In this document: one piece after another, positions 1 to 8,293 of the stretch
Position numbering within the stretch: position 1 is the stretch's first letter
Layout of the letters: the number at the start of each line of letters is the position of its first letter
From: Aldersonia sp. NBC_00410
GTDB taxonomy: Bacteria > Actinomycetota > Actinomycetes > Mycobacteriales > Mycobacteriaceae
Length of the DNA stretch: 64,000 bases
Reading direction: 5' to 3'
Assembly: GCF_026342035.1 (NCBI RefSeq)
Contig: NZ_JAPENM010000006.1
Location: forward strand, 310,001-374,000
Position numbers and translations under genes: made by a program
The notes under the pieces: generated by a model
What the model saw: the letters and a program-made list of their open reading frames with translations, nothing else
Database searches by the model: none
Told to the model about the DNA's origin: nothing

Positions 1-44
1 GATGTGATTCACCCCCGATGCCAGCCTGCGAAGAGGAACCGCGC

Positions 45-1247
45 ATGACGATCAGTGCAACCGACGCCGCGTATTACGACCCCTGGGACGTCGCCCTCAA
101 CGTGGATCCCTATCCGATGTTCAAGCGGTTCCGGGACGAAGTGCCGTTGTACTACAACGAGGCCCACGACTTCTATGCGGTCAGCCGCTTCGACGACGTG
201 AACCGCACTCTGGTGGACAGCGAATCCTTCAGCTCGGGGCGCGGTTCCGTCCTCGAAATCATCAAGTCGGGCATGGAGATACCTTCGGGCGTGCTGGTTT
301 TCGAGGATCCGCCGATCCACGACATCCACCGAAAGCTACTCTCACGGGCCTTCACACCCCGCAAGATCAACTCGCTCGAGCCGCATATTCGCGAGTTCAC
401 CCGCACCTGCCTGGATGCGGTGGCAGGGGGTGGCAGCTTCGATTTCGTCGCCGATCTCGGCTCGGTGATGCCGATGCGGGTGATCGGCATGCTGTTCGGC
501 ATTCCGGAGGATCATCAGCGCCGGGTGGCGGCCGACGGCGACAAGTTCGTGCGGACCGAGCGCGGCGGGCAGATGACCGACAACCCCGACGGTCCGATCA
601 CCGACGGCGAGGTGTTCGCCGATTTCATCGACTGGCGCAGAGAACATCCCGCGGACGACCTCACCACCGAACTCCTCGAGGCCGAATTCACCGACGAATT
701 CGGCGTCACCCGCAGACTCCGTCGTGACGAACTGCTCATGTTCATGAATGTCGTCGCAGTGGCGGGTGCCGAGACGACTACCCGGCTGCTCGGCTGGATC
801 GGCAAACTGCTGTCCGAACATCCGGACCAGCGCGCGCTCTTGGCTGCTGATCGATCGCTGCTTCTCGGGGCGATCGAAGAGATCCTTCGGTTCGAGCCTC
901 CCGCGCTGCAGATCGCTCGCTATGTCACTCGCGATGTCGAGTTCCATGGCACGACTGTCCCGCAGGGCAGCGCGCTCCTCACGCTCGTCGGTGCCGCGAA
1001 CCGCGACGAACGCCGATTCGGTGACGATGCCGACCGCTTCGACATCACGCGGGCGCCCAAGCAGCACATCACGTTCGGTGTCGGCGCGCACTTCTGCCTC
1101 GGGAATGCGCTCGCGCGCCTCGAGGGTCAAGTCGCGTTGGACGAGATCCTGAACCGTTTCCCGGAATGGACGGTCGACCTCGACCACGCTGTCTTCTCGT
1201 CGGCGTCGGCCGTGCGCGGCTGGGATAGCATGCCGGCGCGCGTCTAG
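45..1247 (+). CDS. Cytochrome P450 monooxygenase
   Basis: Soluble bacterial P450 of 400 residues, expected to hydroxylate a small hydrophobic substrate with electrons from a separate ferredoxin system. The I-helix AGAETTTR, the ExxR motif (EEILR) and the heme loop FGVGAHFCLG with the proximal Cys near residue 351 are all present. The ATG at 45 is preferred over the ATG at 18 because AGAGGA lies 8-13 bases before it. It is the leftmost gene of a catabolic cluster and converges on the aldehyde dehydrogenase, so it may belong to an operon that begins outside the window. The substrate cannot be read from the sequence. Confidence 0.93.
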   Translation: MTISATDAAYYDPWDVALNVDPYPMFKRFRDEVPLYYNEAHDFYAVSRFDDVNRTLVDSESFSSGRGSVLEIIKSGMEIPSGVLVFEDPPIHDIHRKLLSRAFTPRKINSLEPHIREFTRTCLDAVAGGGSFDFVADLGSVMPMRVIGMLFGIPEDHQRRVAADGDKFVRTERGGQMTDNPDGPITDGEVFADFIDWRREHPADDLTTELLEAEFTDEFGVTRRLRRDELLMFMNVVAVAGAETTTRLLGWIGKLLSEHPDQRALLAADRSLLLGAIEEILRFEPPALQIARYVTRDVEFHGTTVPQGSALLTLVGAANRDERRFGDDADRFDITRAPKQHITFGVGAHFCLGNALARLEGQVALDEILNRFPEWTVDLDHAVFSSASAVRGWDSMPARV

Positions 1248-1278
1248 CGACGAGTGATGCACGGGTGGGCGGATTTGC

Positions 1279-2709
1279 TCAGCCCGTAGCCACGGATATC
1301 GACTTCGTTTCGGTGTAGCCGGCGATGCCTTCGCTTCCGAGTTCGCGGCCGTAGCCGCTGTCCTTGACGCCCCCGAAAGGTGCGAAGGGGTCCATGGTGT
1401 AACCCTGGTTGATTCCGAAGGTGCCGGTGTGGATTCGCGCAGCGACGCCGAGGCCACGCTCGACGTCGGCGGTGAACACCGATCCGGCCAGGCCGTAGTC
1501 GGAGTCGTTGGCGATGGCCACCGCATCCTCCTCGTCGCGGTAGGGGATGACCGTCAGCACCGGGCCGAAAATCTCCTCGCGCGCGATGCGCATTGCGTTG
1601 TCGCCGTTGCCGAACAACGTCGGGCGAACGTACCAACCGGTGTCGAGGCCTTCGGGGCGCTCGGTTCCGCCGACCACCAGCTTCGCCCCTGCGTCGGAGC
1701 CGATGCCGATGTAGTCGAGCACCCGGCTCTGCTGGCGCTGGGACACCAGTGGGCCGAGTTGGGTTGCGGGGTCGGCGGGGTCGCCGACGACGAGTGCGGT
1801 CATCTCGTCGGCAAGCGCGTCGACGACCGCGTCGTGTCGGTGCGCGGGGACGAGAACGCGGGTGAGCGCATTGCAGATCTGTCCACTGTTGGACAGGCTC
1901 GCCGAGCGCACCGCGGCCGCGACCGCCTGCGGATCGGCATCATCGAGCACGATCGCCGCGGACTTGCCGCCGAGTTCCAGGGTGACCTTGGTGAGGTTCG
2001 CAGCGCAGGCCGCTGCGACGGCCCGGCCGGCCGAGCTCGAACCCGTAAAGGACACCTTGTCGACTCCCCGATGGCCGACAAGGTGGGCACCGGTCGCCAC
2101 ACCACCCGGCACGACGCTGACGACACCCGGCGGCAACCCGATTTCCTCGAACATCTCCGCGAGTAGCAGCGCATCGAGCGGAGACTCCGGAGCAGGCTTC
2201 AGAACGACCGCGCAGCCCGCGAGCAGTGCAGGCACCAGCTTGGTCACGATGAGGAACTGGGGCATGTTCCAGGGCACGATCGCGGCGACGACGCCGACCG
2301 GGTCTTTCCGAATATGCAGATCCGAACCGAAGAAACCCGAACGGGTTTCGGTCCACGGAAACTGCGCTGCCACATCGCAGAACGCGCCCATCATCATGGT
2401 CGGCAGGCCCACCTGGGCACGCTGCGCAAAGGTGATCGGCGCGCCGATCTGTGCGGAGATAAGTTCGGCCATCTCGCCGCGCCGGGTGCCGTAGACCTCG
2501 GCCAGCCGCCGGATCACCTCGATCCGTTCGGCGGGAGTCGTGCGTGACCACGGACCGTCGTCGACAGCGGCGCGAGCGGCCGTCACCGCCCGGTCGACAT
2601 CGTCCGGGCCGGCGACCGCGACCCGGGCGATGGCCTGCTCGGAATGCGGCGAGGTCACCGTGAGGACTTCGTGTGTGCCGTCCGTGCCACAGTCGCGAAT
2701 CATGGGCAT
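1279..2709 (-). CDS. NAD(P)-dependent aldehyde dehydrogenase
   Basis: Aldehyde dehydrogenase superfamily, 476 residues, a normal length. It oxidises an aldehyde to the acid with NAD(P)+. The general base Glu lies in LELGGK (residue 245) and the nucleophile Cys in SGQICN (residue 279), with the Rossmann motif FTGSSSAG between residues 220 and 230. The start is preceded by GGAGGAA; a second Met at codon 3 is possible. It is transcribed away from the first Rieske oxygenase, and the shared intergenic region carries a predicted MarR operator. It is therefore probably induced with the oxygenase genes and handles an aldehyde made by the P450 or the oxygenases. Confidence 0.93.
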   Translation of the reverse strand: MPMIRDCGTDGTHEVLTVTSPHSEQAIARVAVAGPDDVDRAVTAARAAVDDGPWSRTTPAERIEVIRRLAEVYGTRRGEMAELISAQIGAPITFAQRAQVGLPTMMMGAFCDVAAQFPWTETRSGFFGSDLHIRKDPVGVVAAIVPWNMPQFLIVTKLVPALLAGCAVVLKPAPESPLDALLLAEMFEEIGLPPGVVSVVPGGVATGAHLVGHRGVDKVSFTGSSSAGRAVAAACAANLTKVTLELGGKSAAIVLDDADPQAVAAAVRSASLSNSGQICNALTRVLVPAHRHDAVVDALADEMTALVVGDPADPATQLGPLVSQRQQSRVLDYIGIGSDAGAKLVVGGTERPEGLDTGWYVRPTLFGNGDNAMRIAREEIFGPVLTVIPYRDEEDAVAIANDSDYGLAGSVFTADVERGLGVAARIHTGTFGINQGYTMDPFAPFGGVKDSGYGRELGSEGIAGYTETKSISVATG

Positions 2710-2744
2710 TTCCTCCGTCGCCTCGATCGTGTGCAGACCTTGAG

Positions 2745-2760
2745 TATCAACTACTTGTCA
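2745..2760. promoter_or_regulatory. Predicted MarR operator, site 1
   Basis: The 16-mer TATCAACTACTTGTCA is a pseudo-palindrome (TATCAA-CTAC-TTGTCA) between the divergent aldehyde dehydrogenase and Rieske genes. Its reverse complement matches the site at 6395-6410 at 15 of 16 positions. The pairing with the local MarR regulator is an inference from this match. Confidence 0.6.
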
Positions 2761-2892
2761 TTGCCGTTGCAAGGAGATAGCGTCGGTGTCACGAGCCGCG
2801 GGACTCGCGCCCCTACGCAGCCTGTGAGATGGCGCGAACGATCCCCGAGGCGCTGTGTGCCACCCGTGGCTGGATCGAATCGAGGAGAATCG

Positions 2893-4164
2893 ATGGCTCG
2901 CTTCCCGAAACCGCCGGAAGGCAGTTGGACGCAACACTATCCGGAGCTCGGCACCGGACCGGTTTCCTACGAGGATTCCATTACCCCCGAGATCTGGGAG
3001 CTCGAGCGCAAGGCGATTTTCAAGCGTGCCTGGCTCAATGTTGGTCGCGTCGAACAAATTCCGCGCAAGGGTAGTTACTTCACCAAAGAACTCGCGGCAG
3101 CGAACACGTCTCTCATCCTGACCCGCACCGGCGACGGAGAGATCAAGGCGTACCACAACATCTGCCGGCACCGCGGCAACAAACTGGTGTGGAACGACCT
3201 GCCACAGGAGGAAACCAGCGGCACGTGCCGCCAGTTCACCTGCAAGTACCACGCCTGGCGCTACGACCTCGACGGCAACCTCACTTTCGTGCAGCAGGAA
3301 GGTGAATTCTTCGACCTCGACAAGAGCAAGTACGGCCTGGTTGATGTGCACTGCGAGGTCTGGGCCGGCTTCATCTTCGTCAACCTGTCGAAGGGAGCGC
3401 CGGAGCAGTCACTGCGCGACTTCCTAGGGCCGATGGTTACCGATCTGGAGGGCTATCCCTTCGATCGCATGACATCGCGGTTCACCTACCGCTCCGAGGT
3501 GAAGGCGAACTGGAAGCTGTATATGGACGCGTTCCAGGAGTTCTATCACGCACCGATCCTGCACGGGAACCAGTCGCCGACCGCCTACTCCAAAGCTGCC
3601 GCCCAGGCCGGTTTCGAAGCACCGCACTATCAGCTGGACGGGCCACATCGCCTGGTCAGTACCTCCGGCGTGAAGGCCTGGGAAATGGCCGCCGAAATGC
3701 GTAAGCCGGTCGAGGACATCTGCCAGAGCGGCTTGTTCGGGCCATGGGAAAAGCCGGACCTCGGCGAGATGCCCGTCGGCCTCAATCCGGCCAAGTGCGA
3801 TCCCTGGGGTCTGGATTCGTTCCAGCTGTTCCCCAACTTCACCATCCTGATCTGGAGCCAGGGTTGGATGTTGACGTATCACTACTGGCCAACGTCGCAC
3901 AACACGCATATTTTCGAAGGGACGGCGTACTTCCCGGAGCCGCGCACGCCACGCGAGCGGATTGCCCAGGAGCTCGCGGCCGTAACTTTCAAGGAGTTCA
4001 GTCTGCAGGACGCGAACACTCTGGAGGCCACGCAGTCGATGATCGAATCCCAGGTCGTGCGCGAGTTCCTGCTCAACGATCAGGAAATTCTGATTCGCCA
4101 TCTCCACAAAGAGACCGCCGCCTGGATCGATGACTTTCAGCGCAAGACCGCAGGAGTGAAGTAG
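2893..4164 (+). CDS. Rieske non-heme iron oxygenase alpha subunit, canonical
   Basis: Ring-hydroxylating oxygenase alpha-type protein, 423 residues. The Rieske ligands are complete: C91-x-H93 and C117-x2-H120. The mononuclear iron site is H219, H224 and D373, with E216 in the place of the bridging acidic residue in the DAFQEFYH motif. It should use O2 and electrons from the reductase at 6422-7474. The start follows GAGGAGA, and an in-frame extension upstream is unlikely because it runs through the operator. The next gene encodes a small helical protein 3 bases on. A homologue at 8294-9553 lacks the Rieske histidines. No classical beta subunit is nearby, and the substrate is unknown. Confidence 0.93.
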   Translation: MARFPKPPEGSWTQHYPELGTGPVSYEDSITPEIWELERKAIFKRAWLNVGRVEQIPRKGSYFTKELAAANTSLILTRTGDGEIKAYHNICRHRGNKLVWNDLPQEETSGTCRQFTCKYHAWRYDLDGNLTFVQQEGEFFDLDKSKYGLVDVHCEVWAGFIFVNLSKGAPEQSLRDFLGPMVTDLEGYPFDRMTSRFTYRSEVKANWKLYMDAFQEFYHAPILHGNQSPTAYSKAAAQAGFEAPHYQLDGPHRLVSTSGVKAWEMAAEMRKPVEDICQSGLFGPWEKPDLGEMPVGLNPAKCDPWGLDSFQLFPNFTILIWSQGWMLTYHYWPTSHNTHIFEGTAYFPEPRTPRERIAQELAAVTFKEFSLQDANTLEATQSMIESQVVREFLLNDQEILIRHLHKETAAWIDDFQRKTAGVK

Positions 4165-4167
4165 ACA

Positions 4168-4497
4168 ATGACAGCGTTGCTCCCGTCCGAATTTGTTGAT
4201 CTCGAGCAGTTCTCGGAATGGATCCTGCCCACCGAGCCGCAGCGTTACGCGAAGCGGCTGGGGAGTCGTATGTCCGAGATGCAGGCGTTCTATGACGCCA
4301 TCACCCCGCGCGCCGAAGACGCGATCGCCTACTGTGACAAGTTCCGGCTCGACGACTTGCCCGACGACGTTCTCAACTTGATGCACCTGCTGTATTCGAT
4401 GATCGCGGTGTCGTTTCCTGTGGAGTGCTGGAAACAGCCGCAAATTCCCGATTCCGGTGCCACGAAACTAGACTGCGTGCACGAGCCCGTCCCGTGA
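4168..4497 (+). CDS. Small helical protein paired with the Rieske oxygenase (copy 1)
   Basis: Protein of 109 residues that I cannot assign to a named family. It looks alpha-helical and soluble and is rich in acidic and aromatic residues. It is clearly homologous to the product of 9553-9888: both share FYDA, YCDKF, LDDLP and a Pro-Val-Pro C-terminus. Each copy directly follows a Rieske alpha gene, here with a 3-base gap and a GGAG site inside the upstream gene. The duplicated arrangement suggests an accessory or structural partner of the oxygenase. It is too short for the usual NTF2-fold beta subunit. The function is unknown. Confidence 0.85.
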   Translation: MTALLPSEFVDLEQFSEWILPTEPQRYAKRLGSRMSEMQAFYDAITPRAEDAIAYCDKFRLDDLPDDVLNLMHLLYSMIAVSFPVECWKQPQIPDSGATKLDCVHEPVP

Positions 4498-5747
4498 CGG
4501 GCGTGATCGTCCTCGAGGCGGCACGGTGGGTCGACGTCGTTGCGGGACAAGTGCATTCGCCGGCGACCATCGTGGTCGAAGGGACGCATATCGTCGCAGT
4601 CGATCCGCATGATCCGCTGCCCGAATCCGCCACCGTCATCGATCTCGGCGACGTCACGCTGTTGCCCGGCTTGATGGACATGGAGCTCAACCTGCTCATC
4701 GGCGGCCCGGGCGGGCCCGAGGGCCTGCCGAGCCCGATGCACGGTGTCCAGGACGATCCGGCGTACCGGACGTTGCGTGGTGCGGTCAACGCCCGCACCA
4801 CGCTCGACGCGGGCTTCACCACAGTCCGCAACCTCGGGCTGATGGTCAAGACCGGTGGCTACCTGCTCGACGTCGCACTGCAGCGCGCGATCGATCAGGG
4901 CTGGCACCCCGGTCCCCGTATCCATCCGGCCGGTCATGCGGTGACTCCCTATGGGGGACATCTCGATCCGACCGTGTTCCAGCGTCTGGCGCCCGGCATT
5001 ATGCCGCTGTCGATCGCGGAGGGAATCGCGAACGGCGTGCCGGACGTGATCGCCTGCGTCCGCTATCAGGTTCGCCACGGCGCCAAGCTGATCAAGGTCT
5101 CCGCCTCGGGCGGCGTCATGTCGCACAGCACCTCACCCGGTGCCCAGCAGTACTCCGATGCCGAATTCGAGGCGATCGCCGACGAGGCGCATCGGGCCGG
5201 GGTGAAGGTGGCCGCGCATGCTGTCGGCGACACCGCGATTCAGGCGTGCATTCGCGCCGGTATCGACTGCATCGAACACGGCTTCCTGGCCACCGACGAG
5301 ACGATCCAGATGATGGTCGACCACGGCACCTTCCTGGTCTCTACGACGTACCTCACCGATGCGATGGCGATCGACCGGATCGCACCCGAGCTGCGGGCGA
5401 AGGCGGAAGAGGTTTTTCCGCGGGCAAAAGCCATGCTGCCCAAGGCGATTGCCGCTGGTGTCCGCATCGCGTGCGGAACCGACGCGCCGGCAGTACCGCA
5501 CGGCCAAAATGCGAAGGAACTCGTCGCCCTGGTGGAACGCGGCATGACGCCGTTGCAGGCGCTGCGGTCCGCCACGGTGGTCGCCGCCGAACTGGTCGAT
5601 GTGGACCACGAACTCGGGCGTCTGGCGCCCGGGTACCTGGCCGACATCATTGCCGTTCCCGGTGATCCGTCGCAGGACATCTCCGCAACGCTCGACGTGC
5701 AATTCGTCATGAAGAACGGCCGGATTCACAAGTCTCCCGCCGCCTGA
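4494..5747 (+). CDS. Amidohydrolase-superfamily protein lacking the HxH motif
   Basis: Amidohydrolase-type TIM-barrel protein of 417 residues, related to imidazolonepropionase and prolidase-like hydrolases. Later metal and catalytic positions are present: the Lys of IKVSASGG (about 201), H242, the His of IEHG (262) and D330 in CGTDAP. The first metal motif, normally D-x-H-x-H after strand 1, reads DMELN, so E64 and N66 replace both histidines. The GTG start at 4494 overlaps the stop of the preceding gene in GTGA, which implies coupled translation. It may be a hydrolase with altered metal use, a lactone or amide opener in the pathway, or non-catalytic. Confidence 0.85.
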   Translation: MTGVIVLEAARWVDVVAGQVHSPATIVVEGTHIVAVDPHDPLPESATVIDLGDVTLLPGLMDMELNLLIGGPGGPEGLPSPMHGVQDDPAYRTLRGAVNARTTLDAGFTTVRNLGLMVKTGGYLLDVALQRAIDQGWHPGPRIHPAGHAVTPYGGHLDPTVFQRLAPGIMPLSIAEGIANGVPDVIACVRYQVRHGAKLIKVSASGGVMSHSTSPGAQQYSDAEFEAIADEAHRAGVKVAAHAVGDTAIQACIRAGIDCIEHGFLATDETIQMMVDHGTFLVSTTYLTDAMAIDRIAPELRAKAEEVFPRAKAMLPKAIAAGVRIACGTDAPAVPHGQNAKELVALVERGMTPLQALRSATVVAAELVDVDHELGRLAPGYLADIIAVPGDPSQDISATLDVQFVMKNGRIHKSPAA

Positions 5748-5799
5748 TGGCGCCGCCCGCGGGACCTCGTGGGCGGCTCCATTGCGATAGCGTCGAGAG

Positions 5800-6297
5800 A
5801 TGGCGAGCGAGGAATCCCGTGGTCGGAACGGGCAGGAGAAGCGGTTGGAACTCACCGACAACACGCTCTGGCTGCTGAAGCAGGCCTTCTATTTCTCCCT
5901 CACCACCGTCAACGAGGCCGTCAAGCAACACGGTGTCAGCACCGCCCAGATCGGCCTGTTGCGCCAGCTCACCAACGAACCCGGACTGTCCGGCGCCGAA
6001 CTCGCCCGGCGTCTGCTGATCACGCCGCAGGGGGTTCAAATCGCTCTCACCGCGCTCGAAAAGCGCGGTCTGGTGCAACGCCGCCAGGACCCGCAGCACG
6101 GCCGCATCCTGCAAGCGTTCCTCACCGACGAGGGCAAAGAGGTCGCCGCGGCCGTGGTCAGCGATGCCATTGCCGCACACGAGCAGGTGTTCGGCGTCCT
6201 GACTCCCGAAGAGCACGCGACACTGCGCGATCTCCTGGGCCGAGTGGTCGAAAAGGGGACCGGGCACGAGGTCATCAGCGACCACGTCGATCTCTAG
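5800..6297 (+). CDS. MarR-family transcriptional regulator
   Basis: Winged-helix regulator of 165 residues with a MarR domain from about residue 25 to 150. The recognition helix region is GAELARRLLITPQGV and the wing contains RRQDPQHGR. MarR proteins are usually dimeric repressors released by a small aromatic or lipophilic ligand. It lies inside the catabolic cluster, 52 bases after the amidohydrolase. Three matching 16-bp pseudo-palindromes follow it at 6351-6410, with a fourth at 2745-2760, so it probably represses the reductase and oxygenase transcription units. The ribosome-binding site before the ATG is weak. Confidence 0.9.
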   Translation: MASEESRGRNGQEKRLELTDNTLWLLKQAFYFSLTTVNEAVKQHGVSTAQIGLLRQLTNEPGLSGAELARRLLITPQGVQIALTALEKRGLVQRRQDPQHGRILQAFLTDEGKEVAAAVVSDAIAAHEQVFGVLTPEEHATLRDLLGRVVEKGTGHEVISDHVDL

Positions 6298-6350
6298 GTC
6301 GGGTCTCCGGTCGTTGCCCATTTTGGCCAGTTCGTCCTGCTCAACAGCTA

Positions 6351-6410
6351 TATCAAGTAATTGATATGCGGGTATGTCAACTACTTGATAAGGATGCCAA
6401 GTAGTTGATA
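6351..6410. promoter_or_regulatory. Cluster of three predicted MarR operators
   Basis: Three 16-mers share one architecture: TATCAA-GTAA-TTGATA (6351-6366), TGTCAA-CTAC-TTGATA (6375-6390) and TGCCAA-GTAG-TTGATA (6395-6410). Their centres are 24 and 20 bases apart, roughly two helical turns. The last site ends 11 bases before the reductase ATG, so occupancy should block its promoter or initiation. The region is much richer in AT than its surroundings. Confidence 0.65.
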
Positions 6411-6421
6411 CTCTGCAAGAG

Positions 6422-7474
6422 ATGCCCGAGTCCTCGCCTTCCTCGCCCGCCGTCGCGGCTGTGCCCGACGGTTTTGTGCCGTTGCTGGTAACCGACGTGA
6501 TTCGGGAAACGCCGGACGCCGTGTCCGTCGAATTCGAGGTGCCGCCGGCGAGCCGCCAGCGGTTCCGCTACAGCGCCGGGCAATTTCTCACGCTCTCGAT
6601 ACTTATCGATGGCACCGAATACCGCCGCTGCTACTCGATGTCGTCCACGCCGTCGGTTGGCGAGAACCTTCGGGTCACCGTCAAGCGTGACCGCGACGGG
6701 CGCGTGTCGAATTGGATCAACGACAACGTGACACCGGGGGATCGCGTGCACGCCGCCCCGCCGCAGGGCCGGTTCGTGCTCGATGCATCCGACCGTGAGT
6801 TCGTTGCCTTCGCCGGCGGCAGTGGAATCACCCCGGTGTTCTCGCTGCTGCGCTCCGTACTCGGGAAGACCACTCGCAGCGCGCGTCTCTTCTACGCGAA
6901 CCGGGCCGAGAGTTCGGTGATCTTTGCCGACGCGCTCGGCAGCCTGAGCGATCGGCACGCCGGCAGGTTCGAGCTTCGGCACCATCTCGACGAGACGCAC
7001 GGGGTCGCCAATCCGGAGAGCATCGAATCCTTCCTCGCTGGTGCCGCCGAGTGCGAGTTCTACATCTGCGGCCCTGCACCATTCATGGCGACGGTGGAAG
7101 CAGCGTTGCTTGCCGCCGGCGTGCAGAGCGAGCGGATACACGTCGAGCGATTCGCATCGACGGTGCCGGAGCTCACCGCGCAGGACGAGGCCGCGACCGT
7201 CACCGAGGAGGTGACGATCGAGCTGGACCGGAAGAAGGTCACGCTGCCTTACCGGGCGGGATACACGCTGATGCAGATGGCCCGGTCGGCCGATATGCGT
7301 CCGCCATCCTCCTGTGAGACCGGAACCTGCGGAACGTGCATTGCGCAGGTGACCGAGGGGGCGGCCAGACTGCTCAACAACGACGTGCTCGACGACGACG
7401 AGATAGCCGAGGGCTACGTCGTCACCTGCCAAGCCCTGCCCACCACCCGAACGGTCCGGGTGGTTTACGAGTGA
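6422..7474 (+). CDS. Oxygenase reductase, FAD/NAD(P) with C-terminal plant-type [2Fe-2S] (KshB/PaaE-like)
   Basis: Electron-transfer reductase of 350 residues that should pass electrons from NAD(P)H to the Rieske oxygenase. The order is an FAD domain with RCYSMSS near residue 70, an NAD-binding domain with GGSGITP near 133, and a C-terminal plant-type ferredoxin with C298-x4-C303-x2-C306 and C336. This is the KshB/PaaE order. It is the only oxygenase reductase in the cluster, so it probably serves the canonical alpha protein. It starts just after three predicted MarR operators and runs into the SDR gene. Confidence 0.92.
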   Translation: MPESSPSSPAVAAVPDGFVPLLVTDVIRETPDAVSVEFEVPPASRQRFRYSAGQFLTLSILIDGTEYRRCYSMSSTPSVGENLRVTVKRDRDGRVSNWINDNVTPGDRVHAAPPQGRFVLDASDREFVAFAGGSGITPVFSLLRSVLGKTTRSARLFYANRAESSVIFADALGSLSDRHAGRFELRHHLDETHGVANPESIESFLAGAAECEFYICGPAPFMATVEAALLAAGVQSERIHVERFASTVPELTAQDEAATVTEEVTIELDRKKVTLPYRAGYTLMQMARSADMRPPSSCETGTCGTCIAQVTEGAARLLNNDVLDDDEIAEGYVVTCQALPTTRTVRVVYE

Positions 7475-7500
7475 GCACAGCCGATACCGATGGAGCGGAA

Positions 7501-8247
7501 ATGACGACACGAGTCGCGGTAGTCACGGGCGGAGCGTCCGGCATGGGCGAGGCCACCTGTCATGAACTGGGTCGGCGCGGCTACAAGGTCGCGGTGCTCG
7601 ACCTCGATGAGCAAGCAGCGCAACGGGTTACCGATGATCTGCGGGCCGACGGGGTGACCGCCCTTGCGGTGAGTGCGGACGTCACCGACCGATCCGCGGT
7701 CGAGAACGCCTTCGCAAAGGTGCGCAGCGAGCTCGGCCCGGTGCACGTGCTGGTGACGAGTGCGGGGCTGTTCGGGTTCTCTGCTTTCACCGAGATCACG
7801 ATCGAATCCTGGTCGCGCATCATCGATGTCAACTTGACCGGCACCTTCCATTGCTGCCAGGTCGCCCTGCCGGACATGATCGCCGCGGGCTGGGGCCGGA
7901 TCGTGATGATCTCGTCGTCCAGCGCGCAGCGCGGGTCCCCATTCGCCGCGCACTACGCGGCATCCAAGGGCGGGGTCATCACGTTGACCAAATCGCTGGC
8001 ACGCGAATATGCCACGGCCGGCATCACGGTGAACAACATTCCACCGTCCGGTATCGAGACGCCGATGCAGCATGCCGGGCAGGCGGCGGGCTATCTGCCG
8101 CCGAACGAGGACATTGCCAAAGCGATACCGATGGGCCGGTTGGGTAGCGGAGCGGATATTGCTGCTGCAGTGGGGTTCTTGTGCTCCGACGAGGCGGGGT
8201 TCATCACCGGACAGGTGCTCGGAGTCAACGGTGGTTCGGTGCTGTGA
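7501..8247 (+). CDS. Short-chain dehydrogenase/reductase
   Basis: Classical SDR of 248 residues. It has the cofactor motif TGGASGMG at the N-terminus and the catalytic pair Y152-x3-K156 in YAASKGG, with Ser in the preceding ISSSSA strand. It should oxidise a secondary alcohol or reduce a ketone with NAD(P)(H). The ATG at 7501 follows GGAGCGGAA. A GTG at 7471 overlapping the reductase stop is an alternative that would add ten residues. It sits between the reductase and the second oxygenase, which fits dehydrogenation of a hydroxylated intermediate. Confidence 0.92.
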   Translation: MTTRVAVVTGGASGMGEATCHELGRRGYKVAVLDLDEQAAQRVTDDLRADGVTALAVSADVTDRSAVENAFAKVRSELGPVHVLVTSAGLFGFSAFTEITIESWSRIIDVNLTGTFHCCQVALPDMIAAGWGRIVMISSSSAQRGSPFAAHYAASKGGVITLTKSLAREYATAGITVNNIPPSGIETPMQHAGQAAGYLPPNEDIAKAIPMGRLGSGADIAAAVGFLCSDEAGFITGQVLGVNGGSVL

Positions 8248-8293
8248 CCGGTAGAGCAGGCCAATGTGATTCGACGACCAGCAGGAGGTTGGC

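Noticed and set aside
342-1526. Long open frame antisense to the P450
   Set aside because: It lacks family motifs, and its composition follows from the codon bias of the P450 on the other strand.
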